Source: Eriocheir sinensis | Lineage: Eukaryota; Arthropoda; Malacostraca; Decapoda; Varunidae | Assembly (NCBI RefSeq): GCF_024679095.1 | Contig: NW_026111831.1 | Span: 1,841,786 to 1,905,785 of the forward strand | Direction: 5' to 3' | DNA length: 64,000 bases | Shown: positions 45,611 through 60,700 of the stretch, piece by piece | Layout of the letters: each line of letters begins with the position of its first letter | Numbering within the stretch: the first letter of the stretch is position 1 | Position numbers and translations under genes: made by a program | The notes under the pieces: generated by a model | Told to the model about the DNA's origin: nothing | Databases searched by the model: none | The model's input: only the letters and a program-made list of their open reading frames with translations

Positions 45611-48414
45611 ATTTTGTATATCTATTTTGCATGTATATTTTCATAGAAATTTACTCTATTTTATGAGTATTCGTATATATATTTTGATACAAATTTACAT
45701 TATTGATGTGTATTTTGCATATCTATTTCAATACAAATTTACTTTATTGTACGTGCATTTTGTATATTTATTTTAATACAAATTTAACTATTTTATAGGT
45801 ATTTTTGTATATATATTTTTATGCAAATATGCGTTATTATATGGATATTTTGCATCTTTATTTTCATACAAATTTACATTATTTTATTGATATTCTCTTT
45901 ATTTATTTTGATACGATTTAACATTATTCTATGTGTATTTTGTATATTTTTTTTATACATATTTACATTATTTAATGTTCATTTTGTATATATACTTTAT
46001 CCAAATTTACATTATTTTATGTGTATTTGTTTATATATTTTCATACAAATTTACATTATTTTATGTGTTTTTTGTATATACATTTTCATAAAAAAATTAC
46101 GTTATTTTATTGTGTGTATAAGTATATATTTTGATACAAATTTTATACAAATTCATGTTATTTAATGTGTATTTGTATATATATTTTCATACAAATTTAT
46201 ATTATTTTATGTGTATTTTTTCATATATTTCATTACAAATTTACCTTATTTCATGTTTTTTTGTATATTTATTTCATTCAATTTTAAATTATTTTATGTG
46301 TATATTTGTATTTGTATTTAGGTTATTTTATGTGTATTTTGTATATACATTTTCATCCAAAATTACATTATTTTATTGATATTTTCTTAATTTAATTCGA
46401 TACGAATCTAGATTATTTCATAGGTATTTTGTATACATATTTTTATACTCATTTACATTATCTAAAGTGTGTTTTGTATATATATTTTTTTGCAAATTTA
46501 TTTTATGTTCATTTTTGTACATATATTTTTATAGAAATTTGCGTTATTTTATGTATATAGTTTTATATAAATTTACGTTATTTTATGTGCATTTTGTATA
46601 TTTAAATTTATACAAATATACATTCTTTTATTGGTATATTGTTTATTTACATTTATACGAATTTACATTATTTTGTGTGTATTTTGTATACATTTTTTTA
46701 TACGTATTTACTTAATATTATGTGTATTTTGTATATGTATTTTTATAGAAATCTACGTTATTTTATGTGTATTCGTATATATATTTTGAAACAAATTTAC
46801 ATTATTTTATATGTATTTTGCATATCTATTTCAATACAAATTTACCTTATTGTATATGCATTTTGTATATTTATTTTAATACAAATTCAAATATTTTATG
46901 TGTGTTTTGGTATCAATATTTTTATAAAAAATGCGTTATTTTATAGGTATTTTGCATCTTAATTTTCATACAAATTTACATTATTTTATTAATATTCTGT
47001 GTATATATTTTGATACGATTTTACATTATTCTATTTGTGTTTTTTATATATTTTTTTTATACATATTTACATTATTTAATGTGCATTTTGATTATATATT
47101 TCATACAAATTTACGTTATTATATGTATATTTGTTTATATATTTTCTTTCAAATTTACATTATTTTATTTGTATTTTGTATATGTATTTCAATACAAATT
47201 AACCTAATTTGATGTGTATTTTGTATATTTCTTTTCATAAAAATTTAAATTATTTTTGTGTATTTTTGTATATAGTTTTATACAAATTTAGGTTATTTTA
47301 TGTACGCATTTACATTATTTAATGAGTGTTTTGTATATATATTTTTATCCAAAGTTACTTTATTTTACGTTCATTTTTGGACATATATTTTTATGGAAAT
47401 TAGCGTTATTTTATATGTATTTGTATATGTTTTCTCATTCAAATTTACATTATTTTATTGATATTTTGTTTATTTAGTTTGATACGAATTACATGATTGT
47501 ATGTGTATTTTGTACATATTTTTTAAACGTATTTACATTACTTAATGTGAATTTTGTTTATATATTTTTAAACAAATTTACGTTATTATATGTATTTTTA
47601 TAAATATTTTGATACAAATTTACATTATTTTATGTATTTTCTATATACATTTCAATTCAAATTTAGCTTATTTTATCTGTATTTTTTATATCTATTTTCA
47701 TACGAATTTAATAACTTCTGTGTATTTTTGTATATAGTTTTATACAAATTTACGTTATTTTATGTGTATTTTGTATATTTATATTTATACAAATCCACAT
47801 TCTTTTATTGGTATTTTGTTTATTTATTTTGATACGAATTTACATTATTTTATGTGTATTTTGTATACATTTTCTTATACGTATTTACTTCATTTTATGT
47901 GTATTTTTTATATTTATTTTTATACAAATCTACGTTATTTTATGTGTATTCGTATATATATTTTGAAACAAATTTACATTGTTTTAAATGTATTTTGCAT
48001 ATCTATTTCAATACAGATTTACCTTATTGTATGTGTATTTTGTATATTTATTTTAATACAAATTAATTTTTTCATGTGTATTTTGGTATATATATTTTTA
48101 TAAAAAAAATGCGTTATTTAATGGGTATTTTGCATCTTTATTTTCATACAAATTTACATTGTTTTATTAAAATTCAGTGTATTTATTTTGATACGATTTT
48201 ACATTATTCTATTTGTGTTTCGTATATATTTTTTTTATATATATTTACATTATTTAATGTGTTTTTTGTATATTTTAAAACAAATTTACGTTATTTTATG
48301 CGCATCTGTTGAAATATTTTGATACAAATTTACATTATTTTATGTATTTTGTATATATATTTTAATACAAATTTCGTGTATTTTATGTATATTTTGTATA
48401 TCTATTTTCATTCG
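45611..48414 (+). repeat. 45-bp satellite block, T-rich on +; inverted relative of the 7.4-10.9 kb family
   Basis: About 62 monomers. Variant order (46131-46379, 46639-46962, 46931-47212) is the reverse of that at 7.95-9.5 kb and 31.3-33 kb on the other strand. ATGCG landmarks lie near 46929 and 48108. No gene seen. Confidence 0.85.
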
Positions 48415-50985
48415 TATCAATATAAATAAACAAAATAGCAATAAAATAATGTAAATTTGTATGAGAAAACATATACAAATACACATAAAATAACGCAAAT
48501 TTCAAAAAAAATATATGTACAAAAATGCACATAAAGTAAAGTAAATTTGCATAAAAATATATATACAAAACACACATTAAATAATGTAAATGCGTACATA
48601 AAATAACCTAAATTTGCATAAAACTATATACAAAAATACACAAAAAATTTTAAAATTTATATAAAAAGAAATATACAAAATACACATAAAAGTAGCTAAA
48701 TTTGTAATGAAATACATATACAAAATACACATAAAATATTGTAAATTTGATTGAAAATATATAAACAAATACACTTAAAATAACGTAAATTTGTATAAAA
48801 TATATATGCAAGATACACATTAAATAATGTGAATGTGTATAGAAAATATATTCAAAAAAGAAATAGAATAATGTAAAACCCTATCAATATAAATACACAG
48901 AATATAAATAAAATAATGTAAATTTGTATGAAAAGAAAGATGCAAAATTTACATAAAATAGCGCATTTTTTATAAAAATATATATACCAAAATTCACATA
49001 AAATATTTAAATTTGTATTGAAATAAATATACAAAATGCATATACAGTAAGGTAAATATGTATTGAAAGAGATATTCAAAAATACATATAAAACAAAGTA
49101 AATTTGTTTCAAAATATATATACGAATACACATAAAATAACGTAGATTTCTATAGAAATATATATACAAAATACACATGAAATTATGTAAATACGTATAA
49201 AAATATATATACAAAATACATATCTAGGTAAATTCGTGTCAAAATAAATAAACAAAATATCATGAAAAGAATGTGTATTTGTATGAAAATAAATAATAGA
49301 TAATAAATTTGTATGAAATATATATGCAAGATACACATTAAATAATGTAAATATGTATAAAAAAATATATACAAAAAACAAATAGAATAATGTGAAATCG
49401 TATCAAAATAAATACACCGAATATTAATAAAATAATGTAAATTTGTATGAAAATAAAGATGCAAAATTCCTATCAAATAGCGCATTTCTTATAAAAATAT
49501 ATATACCAAAATACACATAAAATATTTAAATTTGTATTGAAGTAAATATACAAAATGCACATACAATAACGTAAACTTGTATTGAAAGAGATATGCAAAA
49601 ATACATATAAAACAATGTAAATTTGTTTCAAAATATATATACGAATACACATAAAATAACGTAGATTTCTATAAAAATATATATACAAAATACACATAAA
49701 TTAAGCAAATACGTATAAAAAATAGATATACAAAATATACATAGAATAATATAAAATTGTTTAAAAAAAATAAACAATATAAATAAAATAATGAAAATTT
49801 GTATGAAAATAAAAATGCAAAATACCCATAAAATAAAGCATATTTTTATAAAAATACATATACAAAAATACACATATCATAATTAAATTTGTATTAAAAT
49901 TAATATACAAAATGCATATACAATAGGGTAAATTTGTATTGAAAAAATATGCAAAATACGCATAAAACAGTGTAAATTTATTTCAAAATCTATATACGAA
50001 TACTCATAAATCAACGTAGATTTCTATAGAAATATATATACAAATTACACATCAAATGATGTAAACACGTATAAAAATATATATATAAAATACACATTAA
50101 ATAATGTAAATTCGCGTCAAAATAAATAAACAAAATATCAATAAAAGAATGTGTATTTGTATGAAAATAGATATACAATATACACATAAAATCACCTAAA
50201 TTTGTATAAAACTATATTCAAAAATACACAAAAATAATTTAAATTTGTATGAAAATAAATATACAAAATACACATAAAATTAGGTAAATTTGTATTGAAA
50301 TACATTTACAAAATACACATAAAATAATGTAAATTTGAATGAAAATATATAAACAATACACTTAAAATAACGTAAATTTGAATAAAATATATATAAAAAA
50401 TACACATTAATTAATGTAAATATGTATAAAAAAAATATATACAAAACACAAATAGAATAATATAAAATCGTATCAAACTAATACACAGAATATTAATAAA
50501 ATAATGTAAATTTGTATGAAAATTAAGATGCAAAATACCCATAAAATAACGCATTTTTTATAAAAATATTTATACCAAGACTCACATAAAATATTTGAAT
50601 TTGTATTAAAATAAATATACAAAATGCACATACAATAAAGTAAATTTGTATTGAAATAGATATGCAAAATACATATAAAACCATGTAAATTTTTTTCAAA
50701 ATATATATACGAATACACATAAAATAACGTAGATTTCTATGAAAATAAATATACAAAATACACATAAAATTAAGTAAATACGTATAAAAAAAAAGTTATA
50801 CAAAATACGCATAAAATAATGTAAACTCGTATCAAAATAAATAAACAAAATACTAATAAAAAAATGTGTATTGTATAAATATAAATATGCAAAATACAAA
50901 TAAAATTACGTAAATTTATATAAAACTATATGCAAAAATACACAAAAGTAATTAAATTTGTGTGAAAATAGATATACAAAATACA
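48415..50985 (-). repeat. 45-bp satellite block, T-rich on -
   Basis: About 57 monomers. The first 1.3 kb (48.42-49.7 kb) is an inverted copy of 5.55-6.76 kb. The landmark CGCATTT recurs near 48962, 49481 and 50550. Confidence 0.85.
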
Positions 50986-53390
50986 TGTGTATTTTGTATA
51001 TTTATTTTCATACAAATTGAAATTATTTTTGTTTATTTTTTTATATATTTTCAAACAAATTTTCGTTATTTTATGTGTATTTTGTATATTTTTTTTTCTA
51101 CAAATATACTTTCTTTTATCTGAATTTTGTTTATTGAATTTGAAACGAATTTACCTTACTTTGTATATCTATTTTCATACAAATTAAAATACTTCTGTGT
51201 ATTTTTGTATATAGTTTTATATAAATTTACGTTATTTTGTGTATTTTGTATATTTATATTTATACAAATACACATTCTTTTATTGGTATTTTGTATATTT
51301 ATTTTGATACGAATTTACATTATTTTATGTGTATTTTGTATACATTTTTTTATACGTATTTACTTCATTTTATGTGTATTTTGTATATATATTTTTATAG
51401 AAATCTACGTTATTTTATGTGTATTCGTATATACATTTTGAAACAAATTTACATTGTTTTATATGTATTTTGCATATCTATTTCAATACAAATTTACCTT
51501 ATTGTATGTGTTTTTTGTATATTTATTTTAATACAAATTTAATTTTTTGATGTGTATTTTATTATATATATTTTTATAAAAAAAAATGCGTTATTTTATG
51601 GGTATTTTGCTTCTTTATTTTCATACAAATTTACATTATTTTATTAATATTCTGTGTATTTATTTTGATACGATTTTACATTATTCTATTTGTGTTTTGT
51701 ACATATTTTTTTTATACAAATTTACGTTATTTTAAGTGTATTTGCTTATGTATTTTCATTCAAATTTGCATTATTTTATGTGTATTTTGTGTATGTATTT
51801 CAATACAAATTTACCTAATTTTATGTGTATTTTGTATATTTATTTTCATACAAATTTAAATTATTTTTGTGTAATTTTGTATATAGTTTTATACAAACTT
51901 AGGTTATTTTATGAGTATTTTGTATATCTATTTTCATACAAATACACATTCTTTTATTGATATTTTGTTTATTTATTTTGACGAGAATTTAAATTATTTA
52001 ATGTGTATTTTGTATATATATTTTTTTATACGTATTTACATCATTTCATGTGTATTTTGTATATATATTTCTATAGAAATCTACGTTATTTTATGTGTAT
52101 TCGTATATAGACTTTTAAACAAATTTACGCTTTAATGTGCATTTTGTATATTTTTTCAATACAAATTTACCTTATTGTACGTGCATTTTCTATATTAATT
52201 TTAATACAAATTTAATTATTCTATGTGTATTTTTGTATATGTATCTTTAAAAAAATATGCTTTATTTTATGGGTAATTTGCATCTTTATTTTCATACAAA
52301 ATTACATTATTTTATTGATATTCTGTGTATTTATTTTGATACGATTTTACATTATTCTATGTGTATTTTGTATATATTTTTCATTTAATTTAGCTTATTT
52401 TATGTGTATTTTGTATATCTATTTATTTTAATACAAAATCAAATATTTTATGTTTTCTCGAATATATATTTTTATAAAAAAAATGCGTTATTTTATGGGT
52501 ATTTTGCATCTTAATTTTCATAGAAATTTACATTATTTTATAAATATTTTCTGTATTTATTTTGATACGATTTTACATTATTTTATTTGTGTTTTGTATA
52601 TATTTTTTTTATACATATTTACATTATTTAATGTGTTTTTTGTATATATATTTGATACAAATTTACGTTATTTTAAGTCTATATGTTTATATATTTTCAT
52701 TCAAATTTACATTATTTTATGTGTATTTTGTATATGTATTTCAATACAAATTTACCTAATTTTATATGTTTTTTGTATATTTATTTTCATACAAGTTTAA
52801 ATTATTTTTGTGTATTTTTGTTTATAGTTTTATACAAATTTAGGTTATTTTATGTGTATTTTGTATATCTATTTTCAAACAAATACACATTCTTTTCATG
52901 ATATTTTGTTTATTTATTTTGACACGAATTAACATAATTTAATGTGTATTTTGTATATATATTTTTATACGTATTTACATTATTTCAAGTGTATTTTGTA
53001 TATATATTTCTATAGAAATTTGCGTTATTTTATGTGTATTCGTATATATATTTTGAAACAAATTTACATTGTTTTATGTGTATTTTGCATATTTTTTCAA
53101 TACAAATTTACCTTATTGTATGTGCATTTTGTATATTAATTTTAATACAAATTTGATTAATCTATGTGTATTTTTGTATATGTATTTTTAAAAAAATATG
53201 CTTTATTTTATGGGTATTTTGCATCTTTATTTTCATACAAATTTACATTATTTTATTGATATTCAGTGTATTTATTTTAATATGATTTTACATTATTCTA
53301 TGTGTATTTTGTATATATATTTTATATAAAATGTATTTGTTTTCATTTCATAGAAATCTACATTATTTTATGTATTTTTTGTACATGTAT
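50986..53390 (+). repeat. 45-bp satellite block, T-rich on +
   Basis: About 53 monomers. 51.2-51.96 kb matches the reverse of 13.0-13.4 kb and 15.0-15.7 kb. 52.4-53.38 kb is the inverted relative of 9.7-10.6 kb and a direct relative of 44.3-45.5 kb. Confidence 0.85.
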
Positions 53391-55330
53391 ACACATAAGA
53401 TATTTAAATTTGTATTGAAATAAATATACAAAATGCACATACAATAAGGTAAACTTCTATTGAAAGAGATATGCAAAAATACATATAAAACAATTTAAAT
53501 TTGTTTCAAAATATATATACGAATACACATAAAATAACGTAGATTTCTATAAAAATATATATACAAAATACACATAAAATTAAGTAAATACGTATAAAAA
53601 AATGTAAACAAAATACACATAAAATAATGTAAATTAGAAACAAAATAAATAAACAAAATACAAATAAAAGAATGTGTATTTGTATAAATATAAATGTAAA
53701 AAATACACATACAAAATAAATATAAAGTAAGGTAAATTTGTAATGAAATATATGTACAAAATACACATAAAAAATGTAAATTTATATGAAAATATATATA
53801 CAAATACACATAAAATACCATGAATTTGTATAAAATTATATATTCAAAATAAATACTAAATAATGTAAATGCGTATAAAAATATATATACAAAGTACATA
53901 TAAAATAATGTAAATTCGTATTAATATAAATCAACAAAATACCAATAAAATAATATATATTAGAATGAAAATAGATTTACAAAATACACATAACATAACT
54001 AAAATTTGTATAGATTTCTATAAAAATACATATACAAAATACACATAAAATTAAGTAAATACGTATAAAAAAATGTATACAAAATACACATAAAATAATG
54101 TAAATTCGTATAAATGTAAATAAACAATATACCAATAAAAGAATGTGTATTTTTATAAATATAATAATACAAAATGCACATACACAAGAATACACATAGA
54201 ATAATTAAATTTGTATTAATATTAATATACAAAATGCACGTACAATAAGGGAAATTTGTATTGAAAAAATATACAAAATGCACATAAAACAATGTATATT
54301 TGTTTCAAAATATATATACGAATACACATAAAATAACGTATATTTCTATAGAAATATATATAAAAAATACACATGAAATGACGTAAATACGTATAAGAAT
54401 ATATATACACAATACACATTAAATAATGTAAATTCGCATCAAAATAAATAAACAAAATATCAATAAAAGAATGTGTATTTGTATGAAAATAGATATACAA
54501 AATACACATAAAATATTGTAAATTTGTATAAAAATCTATAAACAAATACACTTAAAATAACGTAAATTTGTATGAAATATATATAGAAAATACACATTAA
54601 ATAATGTAAATATGTATAAAAAAATATATACAAAACACAAATAGAATAATGTAAAATAGTATCAAAATAAATACACAGAATATTAATAAAATAATGTAAA
54701 TTTGTATGAAAATAAAGATGCAAAATACCCATAAAACAACGCATTTTTTATAAAAATATATATACCAAAATACACATAAAATATTTAAATTTGTATTACA
54801 ATAAATATACAAAATTCACATACAATAAGGTAAATTTGTATTGAAATAGATATGAAAAATACACATAAAACAATGTAAATTTGTTTCTATATATATATAC
54901 GAATGCACATAAAATAACGTAGATGTCTATAAAATATATATACAAAATACATAAAATGAAGTAAATACGGATAAGAAAATGTATACAAAATACACATAAA
55001 ATAATGTAAACTCGTATCAAAATAAATAAACTAAATGCCAATAAAAGAATGTTTACTTGTATAAATATAAATATACAAAATACACATAAAATAACGTAAA
55101 ATTGTATAAAACTATATACAAAAATAAACAAAAATAATTAAATTTGTATGAAAATAGATATACAAAAGACACATAAAATAAGCTAAATTTGAGTTGAAAT
55201 AAATATAGAAAATACATAAAATAATGTAAATTTGTATCAAAATATGTATTCAAATACACATATATTAAAATTAATATACAAAATGCGTGTATAATAAGGT
55301 AAATTTGTATTGAAAAAATATGCAACATAC
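53391..55330 (-). repeat. 45-bp satellite block, T-rich on -
   Basis: About 43 monomers drawn from several families: 53.4-54.0 kb matches the reverse of 1.0-1.55 kb, 54.0-54.18 kb matches 8.4-8.57 kb, and 54.2-55.1 kb is the reverse of 27.5-28.6 kb. The joins near 54009 and 54181 are within one orientation. It ends in reverse J1. Confidence 0.8.
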
Positions 55331-55338
55331 ACGTTTAC
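55319..55338 (-). repeat. Switch junction J1 (- to +), reverse copy
   Basis: TATGCAACATACACGTTTAC, same as 39151-39170. Confidence 0.75.
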
Positions 55339-56590
55339 TCATACAAATTTATATTATTTTATTGGTATTTTGTTTATTTATTTTGATGCGAATTACATGA
55401 TTATATGTGTATTTTGTACATATTTTTTTTATACGTATCTACATTATTTAATGTGTATTTTGTTTATATATTTTCATACAAATTTACGTTATTATATGTG
55501 TATTTGTATAATTATTTTGATACAAATTTACTTTATTTCATGTATTTTGTATATATATTTCAATTCAAATTTAGCTTATTTTGTGTGTATTTTGTATATA
55601 TTTTCATACAAATTTAATTACTTCTGTGTATTTTTGTATATAGTTTTATATAAATTTACGTTATTTTATGTGTATTTTGTATATTTATATTTATACAAAT
55701 ACACATTCTTTTATTGCTATTTTGTTTATTTATTTTGATACGAATTTACATTATTTGATGTGAATTTTGTATACATTTTTTTATACGTATTTACTTCATT
55801 TTGTGTGTATTTTGTATATATATTTTTATAGAAATCTACGTTATTATATGTGTATTCGTATATATATTTTGAAATAAATTTACATTGTTTTATATGTATT
55901 TTGCATATCTATTTCAATACAAATTTACCTTATTGTATGTGTTTTTTGTATATTTATTTTAATACAAATTTAATTTTTTGATGTGTATTTTGGTATATAT
56001 ATTTTTATAAATAAAAAATGCGTTATTTTATGGGTATTGTTTTATTTTCATACAAATTTACATTATTTTATTAATATTTTGTGTATTTATTTTGATACGA
56101 TTTTACATTATTCTATTTGTGTTTTGTACATATTTTTTTATACAAGTTTAAGTTATTTTAAGTGTATTTGTTTATGTATTTTCATTCAAATTTACATTAT
56201 TTTATGTGTATTTTGTGTGTGTATTTCAATACAATTTACCTAATTTTATGTGTATTTTGTATATTTATTTTCATACAAATTTAAAATATTTTTGTGTATT
56301 TTTGTATATAGTTTGATACAAATTTAGGTTATTTTATGTGTATTTTGTATATCTATGTTCATACAAATACACATTCTTTTATTGATATTTTGTTTATTTA
56401 TTTTGACGCGAATTTTATGTGAATTTGTTTTCATTTCATACAAATTTACATTATTTTATGTGTATTTTGTACATGTGTTTAAATACAAATTTAACTAATT
56501 ATATGTGTATTTTGTATATCTATTTTCATACAAATTGAAATTTATTTTTTTGTTTTTTTGTATATATTTTTATTCAAATTTTCGTAATCA
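55331..56590 (+). repeat. + part of an inverted bipartite unit, second copy
   Basis: About 28 monomers, a direct copy of 39161-40430. The unoccupied SINE target near 55628 reads GTGTATTTTTGTATATAGTT. Confidence 0.85.
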
Positions 56591-56591
56591 T
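56574..56591. repeat. Switch junction J2, reverse copy, shortened
   Basis: TCAAATTTTCGTAATCATAA lacks two T compared with 40408-40427 but makes the same switch. Confidence 0.65.
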
Positions 56592-58455
56592 AAAAATATA
56601 TATACAGAAATACACATAAAATATTTAAATTTGCATTGAAATAAATATACAAAATGCACATACAATAAGGTAAATTTGTATTGAAAGAGATATGCAAAAA
56701 TACATGTAAGATAATGTAAATTTGTTTCAAAATATATATACGAATACAAATAAAAAAACGTAGATTTCTATAAAAATATATATACAAAATGCACATAAAA
56801 TTAAGTAAATACGTATAAAAAATGTATACAAAATACACATAAAATAATGTAAATTCGAATTATAATAAATAAACAAAATACCAATAAAAGAATGTGTATT
56901 TGGATAAATATAAATATACAAAATACACATACAAAATAAACATAAAATAAGGTAGATTTGTAAAAAAATATATGTACAAAATACACATAAAATAATGTAA
57001 ATTTATATAAAAATATATATACAAATACACATAAAATACCATGAATTTGAATAAAAATATATATTCAAAATAAATATTAAATAATGTAAAAGCGTATAAA
57101 AATATATATACAAATACAGATACAAAAATACACATAAAAAATTAAATTTGTATTAAAATAAATATACAAAAAACACATACAATAAGGTAAATTTGTATTG
57201 AAATAGATATGCAAAATACATATAAAACAATGTAAATTTGTTTCAAAATATATATACGAATACACATGAAATAACGAAGATTTCTATAAAAATACATATA
57301 CAAAATACACATAATATTAAGTAAATTCGTATAAAAAAATGTATACAAAATACACATAAAATAATGTAAATTCGTATAAATGTAAATAAACAATATACCA
57401 ATAAAAGAATGTGTATTTGTATAAATATAAATATACAAAATGCACATAAAATATCGTAAATTTATATAAAACTATATACATAAAATAACGCAAATTTCTA
57501 TAAAAATATATGTTCAAAAATGAACTTTAAATAAATTTGCATAAAAATATATATACAAAACACACTTTAGATAATGTAAATGAATATAAAAATACGTATA
57601 CAAAATACCTATGAAATAATCTAAACTCGTATCGAATTAAATTAAGAAAATACCAATAAAATAATGTAATTTTGCATGAAAATATATATACAAAATACAC
57701 ATAAAATATAATAAAAACAAATACAAATATGCACATAAAATAATTTAAAATTGAATGAAATAAATATAAAAAAATAAACATAAAATAAGGTAACCTAAAG
57801 ATAACCTAAGATAACCTAAATACAAATACAAAAATACACATTAAATAATTTAAAATTGAATGAAATAAATATACAAAATAAACAAAAAATAAGGTAAATT
57901 TGTAATAAAATATATGTAAGAATACACATAAAATAATATAAATTTGTATGAAAATATATATACAAATACACATAAAATAACATGAATTTGTATAAAATTT
58001 GTTTCAAAATATATACGAATACACACAATAAAATAACATAAATTTTTATGAAAATGTATATATAAAATACACATAAAATAATTTAAATACGTAGAAAAAT
58101 ATATACAAAATACACATAAAATAATGTAAATTCGTAAAAAATTAAATACACAAAATTCTAATAAAAGAATGTAACTTTGTAGGAAAATATATATACAAAA
58201 AACAAATAAAATAACTAAAATTTGTATAAAAATATATACAAAAATACACAAAAAATAATTTAAATTTGTTTGAAAATAGATATGCAAAATACACATGAAG
58301 TTAGGCAGATTTGTATTGAAATACATATACAAAACTCACATAAAATAATGTAAATTTATATGAAAATATATAAACAAATACATATAAAATAACGTAAATT
58401 TGGATAAAAAATATATACAAAATATACATTAAATATTTTAAATATGTATATAAAT
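56591..58455 (-). repeat. 45-bp satellite block, T-rich on -
   Basis: About 41 monomers. 56.6-57.11 kb matches 40.43-40.95 kb. 57.45-58.45 kb is the inverted partner of 36.9-37.95 kb. It holds a 10-bp triplication at 57790-57820. Confidence 0.85.
57790..57820. repeat. 10-bp triplication, ATAACCTAAG-like
   Basis: GTAACCTAAAG, ATAACCTAAG and ATAACCTAAA follow one another without spacers. Each copy equals the AATAACCTAAAT segment of one monomer variant, so this is local slippage in the satellite. Confidence 0.75.
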
Positions 58456-60700
58456 ATATTATATTATATATATTTTTATACTTTATGTGTATTTTGTATA
58501 TGTTTTCTCATAGAAATTTACATTATTTTATTGGTATTTTGTCTATTTATTTTGATACGAATTACATGATTATTTTTGTATTTTGTACATTTTTTTTATA
58601 CGTATTTACATTATTTAATGTGTATTTTGTTTATATATTTTTATACAAATTTACGTTATTATATGTGTATTTGTATAAGTATTTTGATACAAATTTACAT
58701 TATTTTATGTATTTTGTATATATATTTCAATTCAAATTTAGCTTATTATATGTGTATTTTGTATATCTATTTATTTTAATACAAAATCAAATATTTTATG
58801 TTTTTTCGTATATACATTTTTATAAAAAATGCGTTATTTTATGGGTATTTTGCATCTTAATTTTCATACAAATTTACATTATTTTATTAATATTTTCTGT
58901 ATTTATTTTGATACGATTTTACATTATTTTAATTTTTTTATACATATTTACATTATTTAATGTGTTTTTTGTATATATATTTGATACATATTTACGTTAT
59001 TTTAAGTTATTTTATGTGTATTTGTTTATATATTTTGACACAAATTTACAATATTTTATGGGTATTTTGTATATATATTTCAAAAGAAATTTACCTAGTT
59101 TTATGTGTATTTTGAATATCTATTTTCATACAAACTCAAATTATTTTTATGTATTTTTGTATATATTTCAATACAAATTTTAGTTATGTCATGTGTATTT
59201 TGTAAACCTATTTTCATTCAAATATATATTATTTTATTGGTATTTTGTTGATTTATATTCATACGAATTTACATTATTTTATATGTACTTTGTATATATA
59301 TTTTTATACGCATTTACATTACTTAATATTTATTTTGAATATATAATTTTATACAAATTCATGGTATTTTATGTGTATTTGTATATATATTTTCATATAA
59401 ATTTACATTATTTTATGTGTTTTTTGTACATATATTTCATTACAAATTTACCTTATTTTATGTTTATTTTGTATGTGTATTTTGTACATTTATATTTATA
59501 CCAATACACATTCTTTTATTGGTATTTTGTTTATTTATTTTGTTTCAATTTACATTATTTTATGTATTTTGTTTATTTTTTTATACGTATTTACTTAATT
59601 TTATGTGTATTTTGTATATATATTTTTATAGAAATCTACGTTATTTTATGTGTATTCGTATATATATTTTGAAACAATTTTACATTGTTTTATATGTATT
59701 TTTGCATATCTCTTTCAATAGAAGTTTACCTTATTGCATGTGCATTTTGTATATTTATTTCAATACAAATTTAAATATTTTATGTGTATTTTGGTATATA
59801 TATTTTTATAAGAATAAACAAAATATCAATAAAATAATGTAAATTTGTATGAGAAAACATATACAAATACATATAAAATAACGCTAATTTCTATAAAAAA
59901 TATATGTCCATAGATGAACATAAAATAAAGGAACTTTGGATAAAAATATATATACAAAACACATTAAATAATGTAAATGCGTACGTAAAATAACCTAAAT
60001 TTGTATAAAACTATATACAAAAATACACAAAAATAATTTAAATTTGTCTGAAAAGAAATATACAAAATGCACATAAAATTAGGTTAATTTGTATTGAAAT
60101 ACATATACAAAATACACATAAAATAATGTAAATTTGAAAGAAAATATATAAACAAATACACATATAATAACGTAAATTTCTATGAAATATATATACAAAT
60201 ACACATTAAATTATGTAAATATGTATAAAAAAATATATACAAAACACAAATAGAATAATGTAAAATCGTATCAAAATATATACGCAGAATATTAATAAAA
60301 TAATGTAAATTTGTATGAAAATTAAGATGAAAAATACCTATAAAATAACGCATTTTTTATAAAATTATTGATACCAAAATACACATAAAATATTTGAACT
60401 TGTATTAAAATAAATATACAAAATGCACATTCAATAAGGTAAATTTGTATTGAAATAGATATGCAAAATACATATAAAATAATGTAAATTTGTTTCAAAA
60501 TATATATACGAATACACATTAAATAACGTAGATTTCTATAAAAATACATATACAAAATACACATAAAATTAAGTAAATACGTATAAAAAAATGTATACAA
60601 AATACACATAAAATAATGTAAATTCGTATAAATGTAAATAAACAATATACCAATAAAAGAATGTGTATTTGTATAAATATAAATATACAAAATGCACATA
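58253..60700. repeat. Distant direct copy of the left edge of the window
   Basis: Same order of variants, same - to + to - switches (J4 at 58440-58480, J3 at 59804-59823) as 1-2480. The offset is about 58.22-58.25 kb. Translations of 2101-2481 and 60322-60699 are nearly identical. Confidence 0.8.
58456..59812 (+). repeat. 45-bp satellite block, T-rich on +
   Basis: About 30 monomers, copy of 206-1590. Near 58932 a part-monomer seen at about 682-704 (GTGTTTTGTATATTT) is missing, and 59533-59575 is also shortened relative to 1312-1352. Confidence 0.85.

Noticed and set aside
57790..57820. Interstitial telomere repeat
   Set aside because: Period is 10 bp, only three copies, and it derives from the neighbouring satellite variant.
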